The notes under the pieces: model-generated
Seen by the model: only the letters and a program-made list of their open reading frames with translations
What the model was told of the DNA's origin: nothing
The model's database searches: none
NCBI GenBank assembly: GCA_023251835.1
Contig: JAHEXZ010000051.1
Location: 1-38,622, forward strand
Reading direction: 5' to 3'
Length of the DNA: 38,622 bases
Origin: Bacteroidota bacterium
Lineage (GTDB): Bacteria > Bacteroidota > Bacteroidia > 2-12-FULL-35-15
Translations under genes and position numbers: made by a program
In this document: piece after piece, positions 16,587-25,969 of the stretch
How positions within the stretch are numbered: the stretch's first letter is position 1
Layout: each line of letters begins with the position of its first letter

Positions 16587-17114
16587 GTGGAAAATAAAAA
16601 AACGGACATTAAGAATAGCAACAAATTTCGTGAGTCCCCTTTGCCTAATGATGACAGTAGTAAAGATGAAGTTACTAAGGCTGTTCGCGCCTCCTCCCCG
16701 AAAGAGAGTTCCTTTGTCGGACGGGCAGGGGCGGGTGGGGGACTTATACGTTCGGTTGCAAGCGTTGTAAGTGGAAGTTTTCTTTCAAAAGAAGCAACCA
16801 TAAAAAATTTTCCATTTGTTTTTTTTCTGTCATTTCTGGCCATCTGTTATATCGCAAATGGTTATTATGCCGATGACCAGGTAAGAAAAGTAAATAGTTT
16901 GAGTAATGAAATTAACGAATTAAGAACTCAATATATAGTAGTAAAAGATTCGTTGGTAATAAAAAGCAAACAAACGGAAGTCGCTAAGGTTTTGGCAGCA
17001 CAGCAAACAGGTATAGTAGAAAGTGTGGTGCCTCCAAAAAAAATAGTAATAGCCCCTCCTGGCATCCCCCAGGGGGATGAAGAACAAAGTGTAAAGGGAA
17101 ATTGGTTTAAATAA
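16587..17114 (+). CDS. ftsL: FtsL-like division protein with repeat-encoded cytoplasmic insertion
   Basis: A 175-residue bitopic protein of the Bacteroidota FtsL-like type. The cytoplasmic tail (1-73) is followed by one transmembrane helix (about 74-93). A periplasmic coiled coil (about 96-135) ends in SLVIKSKQTEVAKVL, the conserved end of this family. FtsL forms a complex with FtsQ-type proteins and activates septal FtsWI. I use GTG at 16587; no in-frame ATG exists nearby. The protein is longer than the usual 110-130 residues. Residues about 34-52 (RASSPKESSFVGRAGAGGG) come from a GC-rich block, and residues 160-164 from a second palindrome. Position between rsmH and ftsI supports the identification. 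Confidence 0.85.
   Translation: MENKKTDIKNSNKFRESPLPNDDSSKDEVTKAVRASSPKESSFVGRAGAGGGLIRSVASVVSGSFLSKEATIKNFPFVFFLSFLAICYIANGYYADDQVRKVNSLSNEINELRTQYIVVKDSLVIKSKQTEVAKVLAAQQTGIVESVVPPKKIVIAPPGIPQGDEEQSVKGNWFK
16687..16743. repeat. GC-rich repeat-like block inside ftsL
   Basis: About 57 bp with long C and G runs (CCTCCTCCCCGAAAG to GGGGCGGGTGGGG), which can partly fold back on itself, in a gene that is otherwise strongly AT-rich. It is read in frame as a Ser/Gly-rich stretch of the cytoplasmic tail. It resembles the CTCTCCCC/GGGGAGAG elements around murD, but no exact second copy is present in the window. Confidence 0.55.
17063..17079. repeat. 17-bp palindrome in the ftsL 3' end
   Basis: CATCCCCC-A-GGGGGATG is perfect. 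It encodes GIPQGDE in the periplasmic tail of FtsL, downstream of the conserved coiled coil. Confidence 0.75.
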
Positions 17115-17131
17115 ATTGATATTAATATAAT

Positions 17132-17203
17132 AATCTTTCCTCTCTCCTCACGCTTGCGTTGAAACTACAGCATAGGCGTATGAAGAGGGGATTAAGGGAA
17201 GAT
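17132..17203. repeat. Imperfect inverted repeat in the ftsL-ftsI spacer
   Basis: ATCTTTCC at the left pairs with GGGAAGAT at the right, and CCTCTC with GAGGGG further in. The 94-bp spacer is otherwise empty. It is unusual for so long a spacer, and for a hairpin, to interrupt this part of a dcw operon. Confidence 0.45.
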
Positions 17204-17208
17204 ATCTA

Positions 17209-19365
17209 ATGGAAATAAAAAAGGACATATTGTGGCGCATTTACCTGATGTATTTCTTCATCTGTCTTTTTGGTGTAGCGATTATATACAAAATATGTGT
17301 TATACAGTTTTCAGAAGGTAATATGTGGCGCTCCAAATCAAGTAACTTTTCTACGAAACTTTTTGATGTTGAAGCTATACGTGGCAATATATATGATAAC
17401 AATGGTATTCTGTTAGCAACCTCATTACCATATTATGAAGTTGGAATGGATGTAAATACGGATGCAATTACAGACGATATATTTTATGATAATGTTGATT
17501 CTCTAGCATATTGCTTTGCTAAGTTATTTAAGGATAAGCAACAAAAAGAATATAAACAAATACTTGTAAAAGCCCGAAAAAGTGGGGACAGATGGGTAGC
17601 GCTTCAACGAGGGGTTCCTTATTCTGAACTTCAGCAGTTAAAAAAATTTCCTCTTTTGCGTAAAGGACGTAATAAAGGTGGGTTTACTTATATCCAGACT
17701 AATAAACGTGAACGGCCTTTTCAAAATCTTGCTGCGCGTACCATTGGGAAATATAATGAAGCCGGAACAGGTAAATCATATGGTTTGGAAGTAGCATATC
17801 ATAGTTATCTCAAGGGAGAAAGTGGCAAACGTTTAATGCAAAAAATTGCAGGAGGGGTTTGGAAAGAAATTAATGATGACGAAGACGATATAACGCTGGA
17901 GGATGGAGCCGATGTTGTTTCGACTATTGATATTAATATACAGGATGTAGCTGAAAATTCTTTGAAAGACTGTTTAAAGAAACATGGAGCCGCTTATGGA
18001 TGTTTAGTGTTAATGGAAGTAAAAACAGGAGCTGTAAAGGCTATTGCTAACCTTACCCGCAAAGATTCTACGACTTATGTGGAAAATCTGAATTACGCTG
18101 TGGCGTACGCAACTGAGCCTGGCTCTACATTTAAGCTGGCATCATTGATAACTGCAATGGAAGATGGTTATATCGATTTGGGTGATGAGGTGGATATTGA
18201 AGATGGTACGCATAAGTACTATTCCAGTGTGATGAAAGATTCGCACCGCCCGGAGAATAGTGAAGTAACTGTTCAGGAAATATTTGAACAAAGTTCAAAT
18301 GTGGGTGTTTCAAAAATAATAACACGCTATTATTCAAAGGACCCACAACGGTTTGTTGATCGTTTATGCCAGATGAATCTGAATACACCTTTAAAAATAA
18401 GTCTTCCGGGAGAAGCAGCACCACGTATTAAGAATATAAAAGACAAAGATTGGTCTGGAACTACTTTGCCCTGGATGAGCATTGGCTATGAGCTAACGGT
18501 TACTCCTCTGCAAACACTTACATTTTATAATGCTATTGCAAATAATGGCAAAATGGTACGTCCGATGTTTGTAAAAGAAATTCGTAAGCGGGGTAAGACA
18601 ATTAAAGTGTTTGAACCTGAAATTATCAATGCTTCGGTTTGCTCACAACCTACTATTGATAAAGCAAAAAAGATGATGGAAGGTGTGGTTGCAAATGGTA
18701 CTGCTAAAAGTCTTAAAAGAGCCGACTATAAAGTGGCGGGAAAAACTGGTACAGCACAGATTGCAAAAGGAGGCGATTATAAAAAAGGTGGTGTAAGTTA
18801 TCTGGCCTCATTTGTAGGTTATTTCCCTGCAGATAATCCTAAGTACTCATGTATTGTTGTGGTAAGTGCTCCAACGGGTGATTCATATTATGGTGGTGCA
18901 GTTGCCGGGCCGGTATTCAAAGATGTAGCAGATAAAGTGTATTCCACAAGCTTGGATATTCATAAAGAAATTAATGCTGTTCAACCGCTATATGCTACAA
19001 GAACTCCTGTAATTAAAAGCGGCTCAAGGGAAGATATTCAGTTGGTGCTTAAAACACTTAAAGTGCCCGTTAAATTAACCGGTACAACTTCAGAGTGGGT
19101 ATCAGGAACTGCAAGTGATTCTATCCTGGTTCATTTATCTGCTAAATATTCTGAGGAATCATTAAAGCGCGGAATTGTTCCTGACTTAACGGGTATGTCG
19201 GCAAGAGATGCATTATATCTGCTTGAGAATAATGGTATGCAGGTGAAAATAATTGGAAGTAACAAAGAGCGCCCTTACGAATGGAGTGGTGCAATCATAA
19301 AACAGTCTATAGATGCAGGAACAGCATTTACCAAAGGAGTACAAATAATACTAGAACTGATTTAA
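17209..19365 (+). CDS. ftsI: Septal peptidoglycan transpeptidase FtsI (class B PBP) with PASTA domain
   Basis: 718 residues. A short cytoplasmic tail and one transmembrane helix (about 9-31) lead to the PBP dimerisation domain, with R-G-N-I-Y-D-N-N-G near residue 59. The transpeptidase domain has the catalytic S306-T-F-K309, S362-S-N364 and K512-T-G514 motifs, all intact. A C-terminal PASTA module runs from about residue 656 to the end (VPDLTGMSARDALYLLENNG). It cross-links septal peptidoglycan as the partner of FtsW. A C-terminal PASTA domain is normal for Bacteroidota FtsI, unlike the enterobacterial protein. murE begins 13 bp downstream. Confidence 0.95.
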   Translation: MEIKKDILWRIYLMYFFICLFGVAIIYKICVIQFSEGNMWRSKSSNFSTKLFDVEAIRGNIYDNNGILLATSLPYYEVGMDVNTDAITDDIFYDNVDSLAYCFAKLFKDKQQKEYKQILVKARKSGDRWVALQRGVPYSELQQLKKFPLLRKGRNKGGFTYIQTNKRERPFQNLAARTIGKYNEAGTGKSYGLEVAYHSYLKGESGKRLMQKIAGGVWKEINDDEDDITLEDGADVVSTIDINIQDVAENSLKDCLKKHGAAYGCLVLMEVKTGAVKAIANLTRKDSTTYVENLNYAVAYATEPGSTFKLASLITAMEDGYIDLGDEVDIEDGTHKYYSSVMKDSHRPENSEVTVQEIFEQSSNVGVSKIITRYYSKDPQRFVDRLCQMNLNTPLKISLPGEAAPRIKNIKDKDWSGTTLPWMSIGYELTVTPLQTLTFYNAIANNGKMVRPMFVKEIRKRGKTIKVFEPEIINASVCSQPTIDKAKKMMEGVVANGTAKSLKRADYKVAGKTGTAQIAKGGDYKKGGVSYLASFVGYFPADNPKYSCIVVVSAPTGDSYYGGAVAGPVFKDVADKVYSTSLDIHKEINAVQPLYATRTPVIKSGSREDIQLVLKTLKVPVKLTGTTSEWVSGTASDSILVHLSAKYSEESLKRGIVPDLTGMSARDALYLLENNGMQVKIIGSNKERPYEWSGAIIKQSIDAGTAFTKGVQIILELI

Positions 19366-19378
19366 CGAAGAGATAGAA

Positions 19379-20842
19379 ATGAAATTGTTAAAAGATATAC
19401 TATATAAAGTTGGATTAGTTGAGGTGATTAGTTCTACAAATATTGCAATTACTGCAGTAAGCTTTGATTCCAGGAAGATTGAAAAAGACAGTTTGTTTGT
19501 GGCAGTTAAAGGAACACAGAGTGATGGACATAAATACATTGAAGATACTATAGCAAAAGGTGCCATTGCTGTTTTATGTGAAGCGTTACCACTGATAATT
19601 AATGATAAAGTTACTTACATAAAAGTAAATAATTCTGCTCTTGCCCTTGGTATTGTGGCAGCAAACTTTTATGATAATCCTTCTGAAAAGATAGATTTAG
19701 TAGGTGTTACAGGAACAAACGGAAAAACAACTACAGTAACATTATTGTTTAACCTTTTCAGAAAACTGGGATATAAGGCAGGTTTATTATCAACAGTGCA
19801 AAACAAAATTAATAATGATACTATTCCTTCAACACACACAACACCAGATGCAATAGAACTCAATGCCTTACTTCGTCAGATGTTGGATAGCGGATGTACA
19901 CACTGCTTTATGGAAGTGAGTTCTCATGCTGTTGTTCAAAATCGTATTGCCGGAATTCACTTTACCGGTGGAGTCTTCACAAATATTACACACGATCATC
20001 TTGATTACCACAGAACATTTGATGAATATATAAAGGCTAAAAAGGGGTTCTTTGATATGTTAGGAGCGGATGCTTTTGCTTTAGTAAATAAAGATGATCC
20101 GAATGGTCTGGTGATGATCCAAAATACCAAAGCAACCAAAAAAACGTACTCACTTCGCACTATGGCCGATTTCCGCTGTAAAGTGGTAGAAAATCAATTT
20201 AACGGATTGCTTTTAAATATTGACAATAACGATGTCTGGAGTAAGCTTATCGGAAATTTTAATGCTTATAACCTTTTGGCTGTGTACGCTACAGCTATCT
20301 TGTTAAAAGAGGATAAAACAAATGTACTTACTACGCTGAGTACTTTAAATGCAGTAGAAGGGCGCTTTCAATATGTACGTACTGACAATGGTATTGTTGG
20401 TATTGTTGACTATGCACATACCCCGGATGCATTGATGAATGTGCTTAAAACCATAAATGATATACGAACCGGTAATGAACATGTGATTACTGTTGTTGGA
20501 TGCGGTGGAGACCGTGATTCTGCAAAACGCCCTGTTATGGCAAAAATAGCCTGCGACATGAGTAATAAGGTGATTCTTACATCTGACAATCCGAGGAGCG
20601 AAGACCCGGATACTATTATTAAACAGATGCAGCAGGGAGTGGATGCTGTAAATTATAAAAAAACAATTTCCATTACAAACAGGAGTGAAGCAATTAAAAC
20701 AGCTTGTTCTATTGCAAAACCGGGAGATATAATACTTGTTGCCGGTAAAGGACATGAAAAATATCAGGAAATAAAAGGGATAAAGCATCCATTTGATGAT
20801 ATGCTGGTGTTAAAGGAAAATTTAAAATTATTCGAAAAATAA
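19379..20842 (+). CDS. murE: UDP-MurNAc-L-Ala-D-Glu:meso-DAP ligase MurE
   Basis: 487 residues with the three Mur-ligase domains. The ATP-binding loop GTNGKTT is at 112-118. A central HTTPDA..L segment binds the UDP-sugar. DNPR at 403-406, followed by SEDP, is the signature that selects meso-diaminopimelate over lysine. The peptidoglycan is therefore predicted to be of the DAP type, as expected for a Gram-negative Bacteroidota. The stop codon is followed at once by the mraY ATG, so translation is coupled. Confidence 0.95.
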   Translation: MKLLKDILYKVGLVEVISSTNIAITAVSFDSRKIEKDSLFVAVKGTQSDGHKYIEDTIAKGAIAVLCEALPLIINDKVTYIKVNNSALALGIVAANFYDNPSEKIDLVGVTGTNGKTTTVTLLFNLFRKLGYKAGLLSTVQNKINNDTIPSTHTTPDAIELNALLRQMLDSGCTHCFMEVSSHAVVQNRIAGIHFTGGVFTNITHDHLDYHRTFDEYIKAKKGFFDMLGADAFALVNKDDPNGLVMIQNTKATKKTYSLRTMADFRCKVVENQFNGLLLNIDNNDVWSKLIGNFNAYNLLAVYATAILLKEDKTNVLTTLSTLNAVEGRFQYVRTDNGIVGIVDYAHTPDALMNVLKTINDIRTGNEHVITVVGCGGDRDSAKRPVMAKIACDMSNKVILTSDNPRSEDPDTIIKQMQQGVDAVNYKKTISITNRSEAIKTACSIAKPGDIILVAGKGHEKYQEIKGIKHPFDDMLVLKENLKLFEK

Positions 20843-22114
20843 ATGTTTTACTATCTGTTTCAATTTTTAGATAAGCAGCTTAATTTCCCCGGAGCAGGGG
20901 TGTTTCAATACATATCCTTCCGTGCAGCAATGGCATTGATAGTATCATTAATCATATCGATGGTATTTGGGAAACGTATTATCAATGTTTTACATAAAAA
21001 ACAGGTAGGTGAAACAGTTCGTGATTTGGGTTTGGAAGGCCAGTTGCAGAAGAAAGGTACTCCCACAATGGGCGGTTTGATTATACTTTCCGCAATCATT
21101 GTTCCAACACTGTTATTTGCAAAGCTTCATAATGTTTATATTCTTTTAATGCTTTTGTCTACGGTATGGCTCGGTGCAATAGGCTTTTTAGATGACTATA
21201 TAAAAGTTTTTAAAAAAGATAAGGAAGGGCTTGCAGGCAGATTCAAGGTGATGGGGCAGATTGGTATAGGGCTTATTGTTGGTATTACATTGTATTTTCA
21301 TAATGATGTGGTAGTTCGTGAACGTGTACACAGCAGTGGTAAAAGTGCTTATACTATAGAAATGGTAAACGATGCCGACCAGGTTGCAGCACGTATGCCT
21401 GAATATTCATCGGCAGATACAAAATCAATGAAAACCACTATCCCCTTTGTAAAAAACAATGAATTTGATTATTCGTGGCTGCTTGCATTTTTAGGCGATG
21501 GCTATCAGAAATGGGCATGGCTAATTTTTATTCCTATTGTTATCATTATTGTTACTGCCGTTTCTAATGGTGCAAATATAACCGATGGTATTGATGGATT
21601 GGCTACAGGAACATCTGCTATCATTGGTGTTACTCTTGGAATATTGGCCTATGTTTCGGGTAACCGCGTATTTGCAGATTATCTGAATATCATGTATCTA
21701 CCTAATTCTGGTGAGTTAGTAATTTATATCGCAGCGTTTGTGGGAGCCTGTGTTGGCTTTTTGTGGTATAATTCATTTCCTGCCCAAGTGTTTATGGGTG
21801 ATACGGGTAGTCTTGCATTGGGAGGTATAATTGCTGTTTTTGCAATAGCCATTCGTAAAGAGCTCCTTATCCCTATTCTGTGTGGTGTTTTTCTTGTTGA
21901 GAATTTATCGGTGATATTACAGGTATATGTCTTCAAACGCAGAAAGAAAAAGTATGGAATTGAGTATGCAAGAGAGCACCGTTTTTTAAAAATGGCACCG
22001 TTACATCATCATTATCAAAAATTGGGAATGCATGAATCAAAAATTGTTTCACGATTCTGGATTATTGGAATTATGCTGGCGGTGCTGGCTATTGTAACGT
22101 TGAAGCTGAGGTAA
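20843..22114 (+). CDS. mraY: Phospho-MurNAc-pentapeptide transferase MraY
   Basis: A 423-residue polytopic enzyme that makes lipid I from UDP-MurNAc-pentapeptide and undecaprenyl phosphate. The aspartates D117-D118 in [10 protein letters not shown] and D248 of [12 protein letters not shown], plus the HHH motif in [18 protein letters not shown], are the catalytic and metal-binding features. It is longer than E. coli MraY (360). The extra ~60 residues are in a hydrophilic loop before EFDYSWL (about residues 155-210), as is usual in Bacteroidota. A hairpin element lies immediately downstream of the stop. Confidence 0.95.
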   Translation: MFYYLFQFLDKQLNFPGAGVFQYISFRAAMALIVSLIISMVFGKRIINVLHKKQVGETVRDLGLEGQLQKKGTPTMGGLIILSAIIVPTLLFAKLHNVYILLMLLSTVWLGAIGFLDDYIKVFKKDKEGLAGRFKVMGQIGIGLIVGITLYFHNDVVVRERVHSSGKSAYTIEMVNDADQVAARMPEYSSADTKSMKTTIPFVKNNEFDYSWLLAFLGDGYQKWAWLIFIPIVIIIVTAVSNGANITDGIDGLATGTSAIIGVTLGILAYVSGNRVFADYLNIMYLPNSGELVIYIAAFVGACVGFLWYNSFPAQVFMGDTGSLALGGIIAVFAIAIRKELLIPILCGVFLVENLSVILQVYVFKRRKKKYGIEYAREHRFLKMAPLHHHYQKLGMHESKIVSRFWIIGIMLAVLAIVTLKLR

Positions 22115-22155
22115 CACATCTCCGGCTCTCCCCGCAGGGGAGAGGGTAGGATGTG
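22115..22155. repeat. Hairpin element in the mraY-murD spacer (CTCTCCCC/GGGGAGAG copy 1)
   Basis: The core CTCTCCCC-GCA-GGGGAGAG spans 22126-22144. An outer stem, CACATC (22115-22120) with GATGTG (22150-22155), extends the fold to the mraY stop codon. No T-run follows, so it is more likely an mRNA-stabilising or processing hairpin than a terminator. The core recurs 83 bp downstream inside murD. Confidence 0.85.
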
Positions 22156-22172
22156 AAAAGACAAAATAACCT

Positions 22173-23597
22173 ATGAAGGGCGAACAAAATAATACCAATA
22201 CACAAACGCTCTCCCCACAGGGGAGAGCTGGAGAGGGGTGTCGTCTTGTTGTCTTAGGCGGAGGTGAAAGCGGGGTTGGTACTGCGGTATTAGCTTATAA
22301 AAAAGGCTTTGATGTATTTCTGTCGGATAAAGGAAAAATAAAAGATAAGTATAAAGAAGTTCTTTCAAAATATAAGATAAAGTGGGAAGAGGGTAAACAT
22401 ACAGAAGCATTGATTTTAAATGCTGATGAAGTAGTTAAAAGTCCTGGTATCCCTGATAAAGTCGAGCTGATAAAGGCTTTACATAAAAAAAATATTCCTG
22501 TGATTTCTGAGATAGAATTTGCAGGAAGATACACAAAGGCAAAAAAAATATGTGTAACAGGAAGTAATGGAAAAACAACAACAACGCTGCTTATTCATCA
22601 TATATTAAAAAAAGCTGGTCTTCATGTAGCGCTTGGAGGTAATGTGGGAAAAAGTTTTGCAATGCTGATAGCTGAAAATGCTTGTAAGCCCGGACAAAAA
22701 GATTTTGACTATTACGTGTTAGAGCTAAGTAGTTTTCAGTTAGACGGAATGTTTGATTTTAGGGCCGATATAGCAATATTGCTAAACATTACTCCGGATC
22801 ACCTGGATAGATATGGTTATGAGATACAAAATTATATTGATTCAAAATTCAGGATTATACAAAATCAAACAGAGAATGATGCATTTATATACTGCATGGA
22901 CGATGAGGTAATTGAAAAAGAATTAAAAAAACGAATAATACGGGCAAGGCAATACCCTTTCTCGATTAAACAAAAAGTAGAAAATGGAGCATACCTAAAT
23001 GAAAATAATCAACTAATAATAAACCTAAACAATACAAATCCATTATTTATGACAATCCAAGAACTTGCGCTACAAGGTAAACACAACATTTACAATTCAA
23101 TGGCAGCAGCCGTTTCTGCTAAATTAGTAGATATTAGAAAAGAAACCATTCGTGAAAGTTTATCTGACTTTCATAACATTGCCCACCGTTTAGAGATAGT
23201 TGGAAATGTACATGGTATAGAGTTTATTAATGACTCTAAAGCTACCAATGTAAATTCAACATGGTATGCACTTGAAAGTATGATTAACCCTGTAATACTT
23301 ATTCTTGGGGGAGTTGATAAAGGAAACGACTATTCAATGCTGAATTCTTTGGTTAAAGAAAAAGTGAAAGCAATTATTTGTTTGGGCTCAGATAATAATA
23401 AAATAATTAAGGCATTCAGCGGAATGGTTGGTACTATAATGGAAGCAAAATCTGCTAAAGAAGCTGTAGATCAGGCATACAGAATGGGAAAGAAAGGGGA
23501 TACTGTTTTATTGTCTCCTGCTTGTGCAAGTTTTGATTTATTTGAAGATTATGAAGATCGTGGAAATCAATTCCGGCAGGCTGTAAGAAGCTTATAA
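22173..23597 (+). CDS. murD: UDP-MurNAc-L-Ala:D-Glu ligase MurD with repeat-encoded N-terminus
   Basis: 474 residues. The N-terminal Rossmann motif LVVLGGGESGVG starts only at about residue 25, while typical Bacteroidota MurD reaches it within about 5 residues. Residues 12-22 (TLSPQGRAGEG) are encoded by a CTCTCCCC-n3-GGGGAGAG palindrome. No ATG, GTG or TTG lies in frame between the palindrome and the motif, so the repeat must be translated. The ATP loop GSNGKTT is at 130-136, and ITPDHLDRYG and NDSKATN follow. The enzyme adds D-glutamate to UDP-MurNAc-L-Ala in the cytoplasm. Confidence 0.95.
   Translation: MKGEQNNTNTQTLSPQGRAGEGCRLVVLGGGESGVGTAVLAYKKGFDVFLSDKGKIKDKYKEVLSKYKIKWEEGKHTEALILNADEVVKSPGIPDKVELIKALHKKNIPVISEIEFAGRYTKAKKICVTGSNGKTTTTLLIHHILKKAGLHVALGGNVGKSFAMLIAENACKPGQKDFDYYVLELSSFQLDGMFDFRADIAILLNITPDHLDRYGYEIQNYIDSKFRIIQNQTENDAFIYCMDDEVIEKELKKRIIRARQYPFSIKQKVENGAYLNENNQLIINLNNTNPLFMTIQELALQGKHNIYNSMAAAVSAKLVDIRKETIRESLSDFHNIAHRLEIVGNVHGIEFINDSKATNVNSTWYALESMINPVILILGGVDKGNDYSMLNSLVKEKVKAIICLGSDNNKIIKAFSGMVGTIMEAKSAKEAVDQAYRMGKKGDTVLLSPACASFDLFEDYEDRGNQFRQAVRSL
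22209..22227. repeat. CTCTCCCC/GGGGAGAG palindrome copy 2, inside murD codons 13-19
   Basis: CTCTCCCC-ACA-GGGGAGAG has perfect arms identical to the core at 22126-22144; only the central trinucleotide differs. A further GGAGAGGGG follows. In the mRNA it forms a strong hairpin 37 nt after the start codon. Confidence 0.9.
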
Positions 23598-23600
23598 AAT

Positions 23601-23671
23601 ATACTGAGCGAATGAGTTTGTAATGGTTAGTGAGCTTGTCGAACTATTGCAAACCCATTCAGTCGAAGTAT
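23601..23671. repeat. Imperfect inverted repeat in the murD-ftsW spacer
   Basis: The left arm 23601-23620 (ATACTGAGCGAATGAGTTTG) pairs with 23650-23671 at most positions around a ~30-nt loop. The right end, CATTCAGTCGAAGTATA, recurs with one change in the ftsZ-ftsE spacer at 31419-31435, so the two belong to one family. Confidence 0.75.
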
Positions 23672-23706
23672 AGTATTGTCAATAAAATGGAGATAACTAA
23701 CCAACA

Positions 23707-24870
23707 GTGATAAATTTATTTAAATATATAAAAGGAGATAAAGTAATATGGACAGTAGTTCTGCTGCTTTCTCTTTTATCTGTTTTGGTTGTGTACAGCT
23801 CGGTCATTGCTCTGGCATACCGTTATAAAGGTGGGGATACCGGATCATATCTTATAAAACATGTTTTTATTGTAGGATCAGGAATCTTGCTGATGTATTT
23901 TATTCATAAGGTAAAATATTCTTATTTCTCCCGAACATCACAACTTGCAATATTTATAGCAGCACCTTTATTATTATATACTTTGCTAAATGGTGTAAGT
24001 GCCGGTGAAGCCAGTCGCTGGCTTGTTATTCCGGGAACATCTTTGACCTTTCAAACGTCAGATTTTGCCAAATTGGCCTTGATAACTTATGTAGCGCGTA
24101 TGTTATCAATCAAGCAAAATCAGATTAAAGATTTCAAAGCGGCATTTTTGCCTATTGTTATTCCTGTTGGAATTATTTGTGCTCTTATATTACCTGCTAA
24201 TTTTTCTACTGCAGCATTACTGTTTATGACATGTTTGGTTTTGATGTTTATCGGTAGAATGAATGCAAAACATTTGTTATTACTGATTGGCTCAGGCTTG
24301 GTTGTTGGTGGTATAATAATTATTCTGATTTTTAATTTCCCAAATGCAATTCCACGGGGTACTACCTGGAAAGCCCGTATTGAAAATTTTATTAAGGGAG
24401 ATAGCGAAAGTAACTTTCAGGCTGAACAGGCTAAAATTGCAATTGCTACCGGTGGCCTTATTGGAAAGGGGCCGGGTAATAGTATGCAGCGGAATTTCTT
24501 GCCACAAGCATCTTCTGATTTTATTTTTGCTATTCTGATTGAAGAATGGGGACTTATTACAGCTGTTGTTATTGTTTTTTTATACCTCATTTTATTATTT
24601 CGTGGCGTACGTCTGGCCAATAAGACAGAGCGGACATTCGGAAGTTTGCTTGCCATAGGTCTAACATTTAGCCTGGTATTTCAGGCAATGGTAAATATGG
24701 CTGTTGCAGTGAGTTTGTTTCCAGTTACAGGACAGCCATTGCCATTAGTGAGTATGGGTGGAACATCTATATGGTTTACAAGCATTGCAATAGGAATGAT
24801 ATTAAGTGTAAGTCGTGAAAGTGAAGCTGCATCGGCTATTAAAGAGGGAGGTGTACATGCAACCGCTTAG
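23707..24870 (+). CDS. ftsW: Septal peptidoglycan polymerase FtsW (SEDS family)
   Basis: 387 residues with about ten transmembrane helices. The SEDS family features are visible: GASRWL-like SAGEASRWLVIPG, a FQTSDFAKLALITYVAR stretch, GPGNSMQRNFLPQASSDFIFAILIEEWG, and the C-terminal GQPLPLVSMGGTS. The start is a GTG at 23707. FtsW polymerises lipid II glycan strands at the septum together with FtsI, and as family knowledge does not need to act as the flippase. The 3' end overlaps murG by 14 bp. Confidence 0.95.
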   Translation: MINLFKYIKGDKVIWTVVLLLSLLSVLVVYSSVIALAYRYKGGDTGSYLIKHVFIVGSGILLMYFIHKVKYSYFSRTSQLAIFIAAPLLLYTLLNGVSAGEASRWLVIPGTSLTFQTSDFAKLALITYVARMLSIKQNQIKDFKAAFLPIVIPVGIICALILPANFSTAALLFMTCLVLMFIGRMNAKHLLLLIGSGLVVGGIIIILIFNFPNAIPRGTTWKARIENFIKGDSESNFQAEQAKIAIATGGLIGKGPGNSMQRNFLPQASSDFIFAILIEEWGLITAVVIVFLYLILLFRGVRLANKTERTFGSLLAIGLTFSLVFQAMVNMAVAVSLFPVTGQPLPLVSMGGTSIWFTSIAIGMILSVSRESEAASAIKEGGVHATA

Positions 24871-25969
24871 GATTATAGTAAGTGGAGGAGGAACAGGGGG
24901 ACATATATTCCCTGCTATTGCTATTGCAAATGCAATTAAAATTTTACGGCCAGATGCCGAATTTTTATTTGTTGGTGCAAAAGGAAAAATGGAAATGGAA
25001 AAGGTGCCTGCTGCCGGCTATAAAATAGAAGGCTTATGGATTAGTGGTTTTCAGAGAAAACTAACTTTATCCAATTTAGCTTTTCCTTTTAAACTTATTA
25101 GTAGCCTGGTAAAAGCACGGAAGATATTAAATACATTTAAACCTGTGGCTGTTATTGGTACGGGAGGATTTGCAAGCGGCCCCATGCTGCAGGTGGCAGC
25201 GAAAAAAGGAATTGTTACATTGATACAGGAACAGAATTCATACCCTGGTATTACTAATAAAATTCTTGCAAAGAGTGTAAATAGAATCTGTGTAGCTTAT
25301 TCAGGGATGGAAAAATATTTTCCTAAAGAAAAAATTTTACTTACCGGAAATCCTATCCGTCAGGATATAACAAACCTGGAAGGTAAACGTGACAGAGGAT
25401 TGGAAACTTTTGGTTTGTGTTCAGATAAAAAAACGATTCTGGTAATTGGAGGAAGCCTTGGTGCAAGAACTATTAATGAAAGTATTTTAAAGTCTCTCGA
25501 AGTATTTGACAAAAATAATATTCAGCTTGTATGGCAAACCGGAAAAGGGTTTTATGATATCGCCAGACAAGCGATTGCCAAATTTGAAAACAAAGGAATA
25601 AAAGCATTTGATTTTATCCAGAAAATGGATTATGCATATGCAGTTGCAGATATAGTAGTTTCCCGGGCCGGTGCCAGCTCAGTTTCTGAATTATGCTTAG
25701 TAAAAAAACCAAGTATTCTGGTGCCTTCGCCTAATGTGGCAGAAGATCACCAGACTAAAAATGCAATGGCTCTGGTAACTTATAATGCCACACTTTTGAT
25801 AAAGGATTCAGAAGCTCGTGAAGCACTTTGTAATGAAATTATATCACTTATAAATGATCCGGAGCAATGCAGTAAATTGTCTGCTAATATTGCAAGACTT
25901 GCACTAAAAGACTCTGCAAATGTAATTGCAAATGAAGTATTGAGGTTAATAAATGGCAGAGCAAAATAA
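24857..25969 (+). CDS. murG: UDP-GlcNAc:lipid I GlcNAc transferase MurG
   Basis: 370 residues from the ATG at 24857. An upstream GTG at 24815 would add 14 residues lying within ftsW and is unlikely. The N-terminus MQPLRIIVSGGGTGGHIFPA carries the GGGTGGH loop. A second glycine-rich turn, VIGGSLGARTINE, and the UDP-GlcNAc site SRAGASSVSELCLVKKPSILVPSP are intact. MurG makes lipid II on the inner face of the membrane. It overlaps ftsW by 14 bp and murC by 17 bp, the tightest coupling in the cluster. Confidence 0.95.
   Translation: MQPLRIIVSGGGTGGHIFPAIAIANAIKILRPDAEFLFVGAKGKMEMEKVPAAGYKIEGLWISGFQRKLTLSNLAFPFKLISSLVKARKILNTFKPVAVIGTGGFASGPMLQVAAKKGIVTLIQEQNSYPGITNKILAKSVNRICVAYSGMEKYFPKEKILLTGNPIRQDITNLEGKRDRGLETFGLCSDKKTILVIGGSLGARTINESILKSLEVFDKNNIQLVWQTGKGFYDIARQAIAKFENKGIKAFDFIQKMDYAYAVADIVVSRAGASSVSELCLVKKPSILVPSPNVAEDHQTKNAMALVTYNATLLIKDSEAREALCNEIISLINDPEQCSKLSANIARLALKDSANVIANEVLRLINGRAK

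Noticed and set aside
20345-20788. 147-codon minus-strand frame opposite murE
   Set aside because: It is a shadow of the conserved MurE C-terminal domain, with Cys/Phe/His-rich sequence and no motif.
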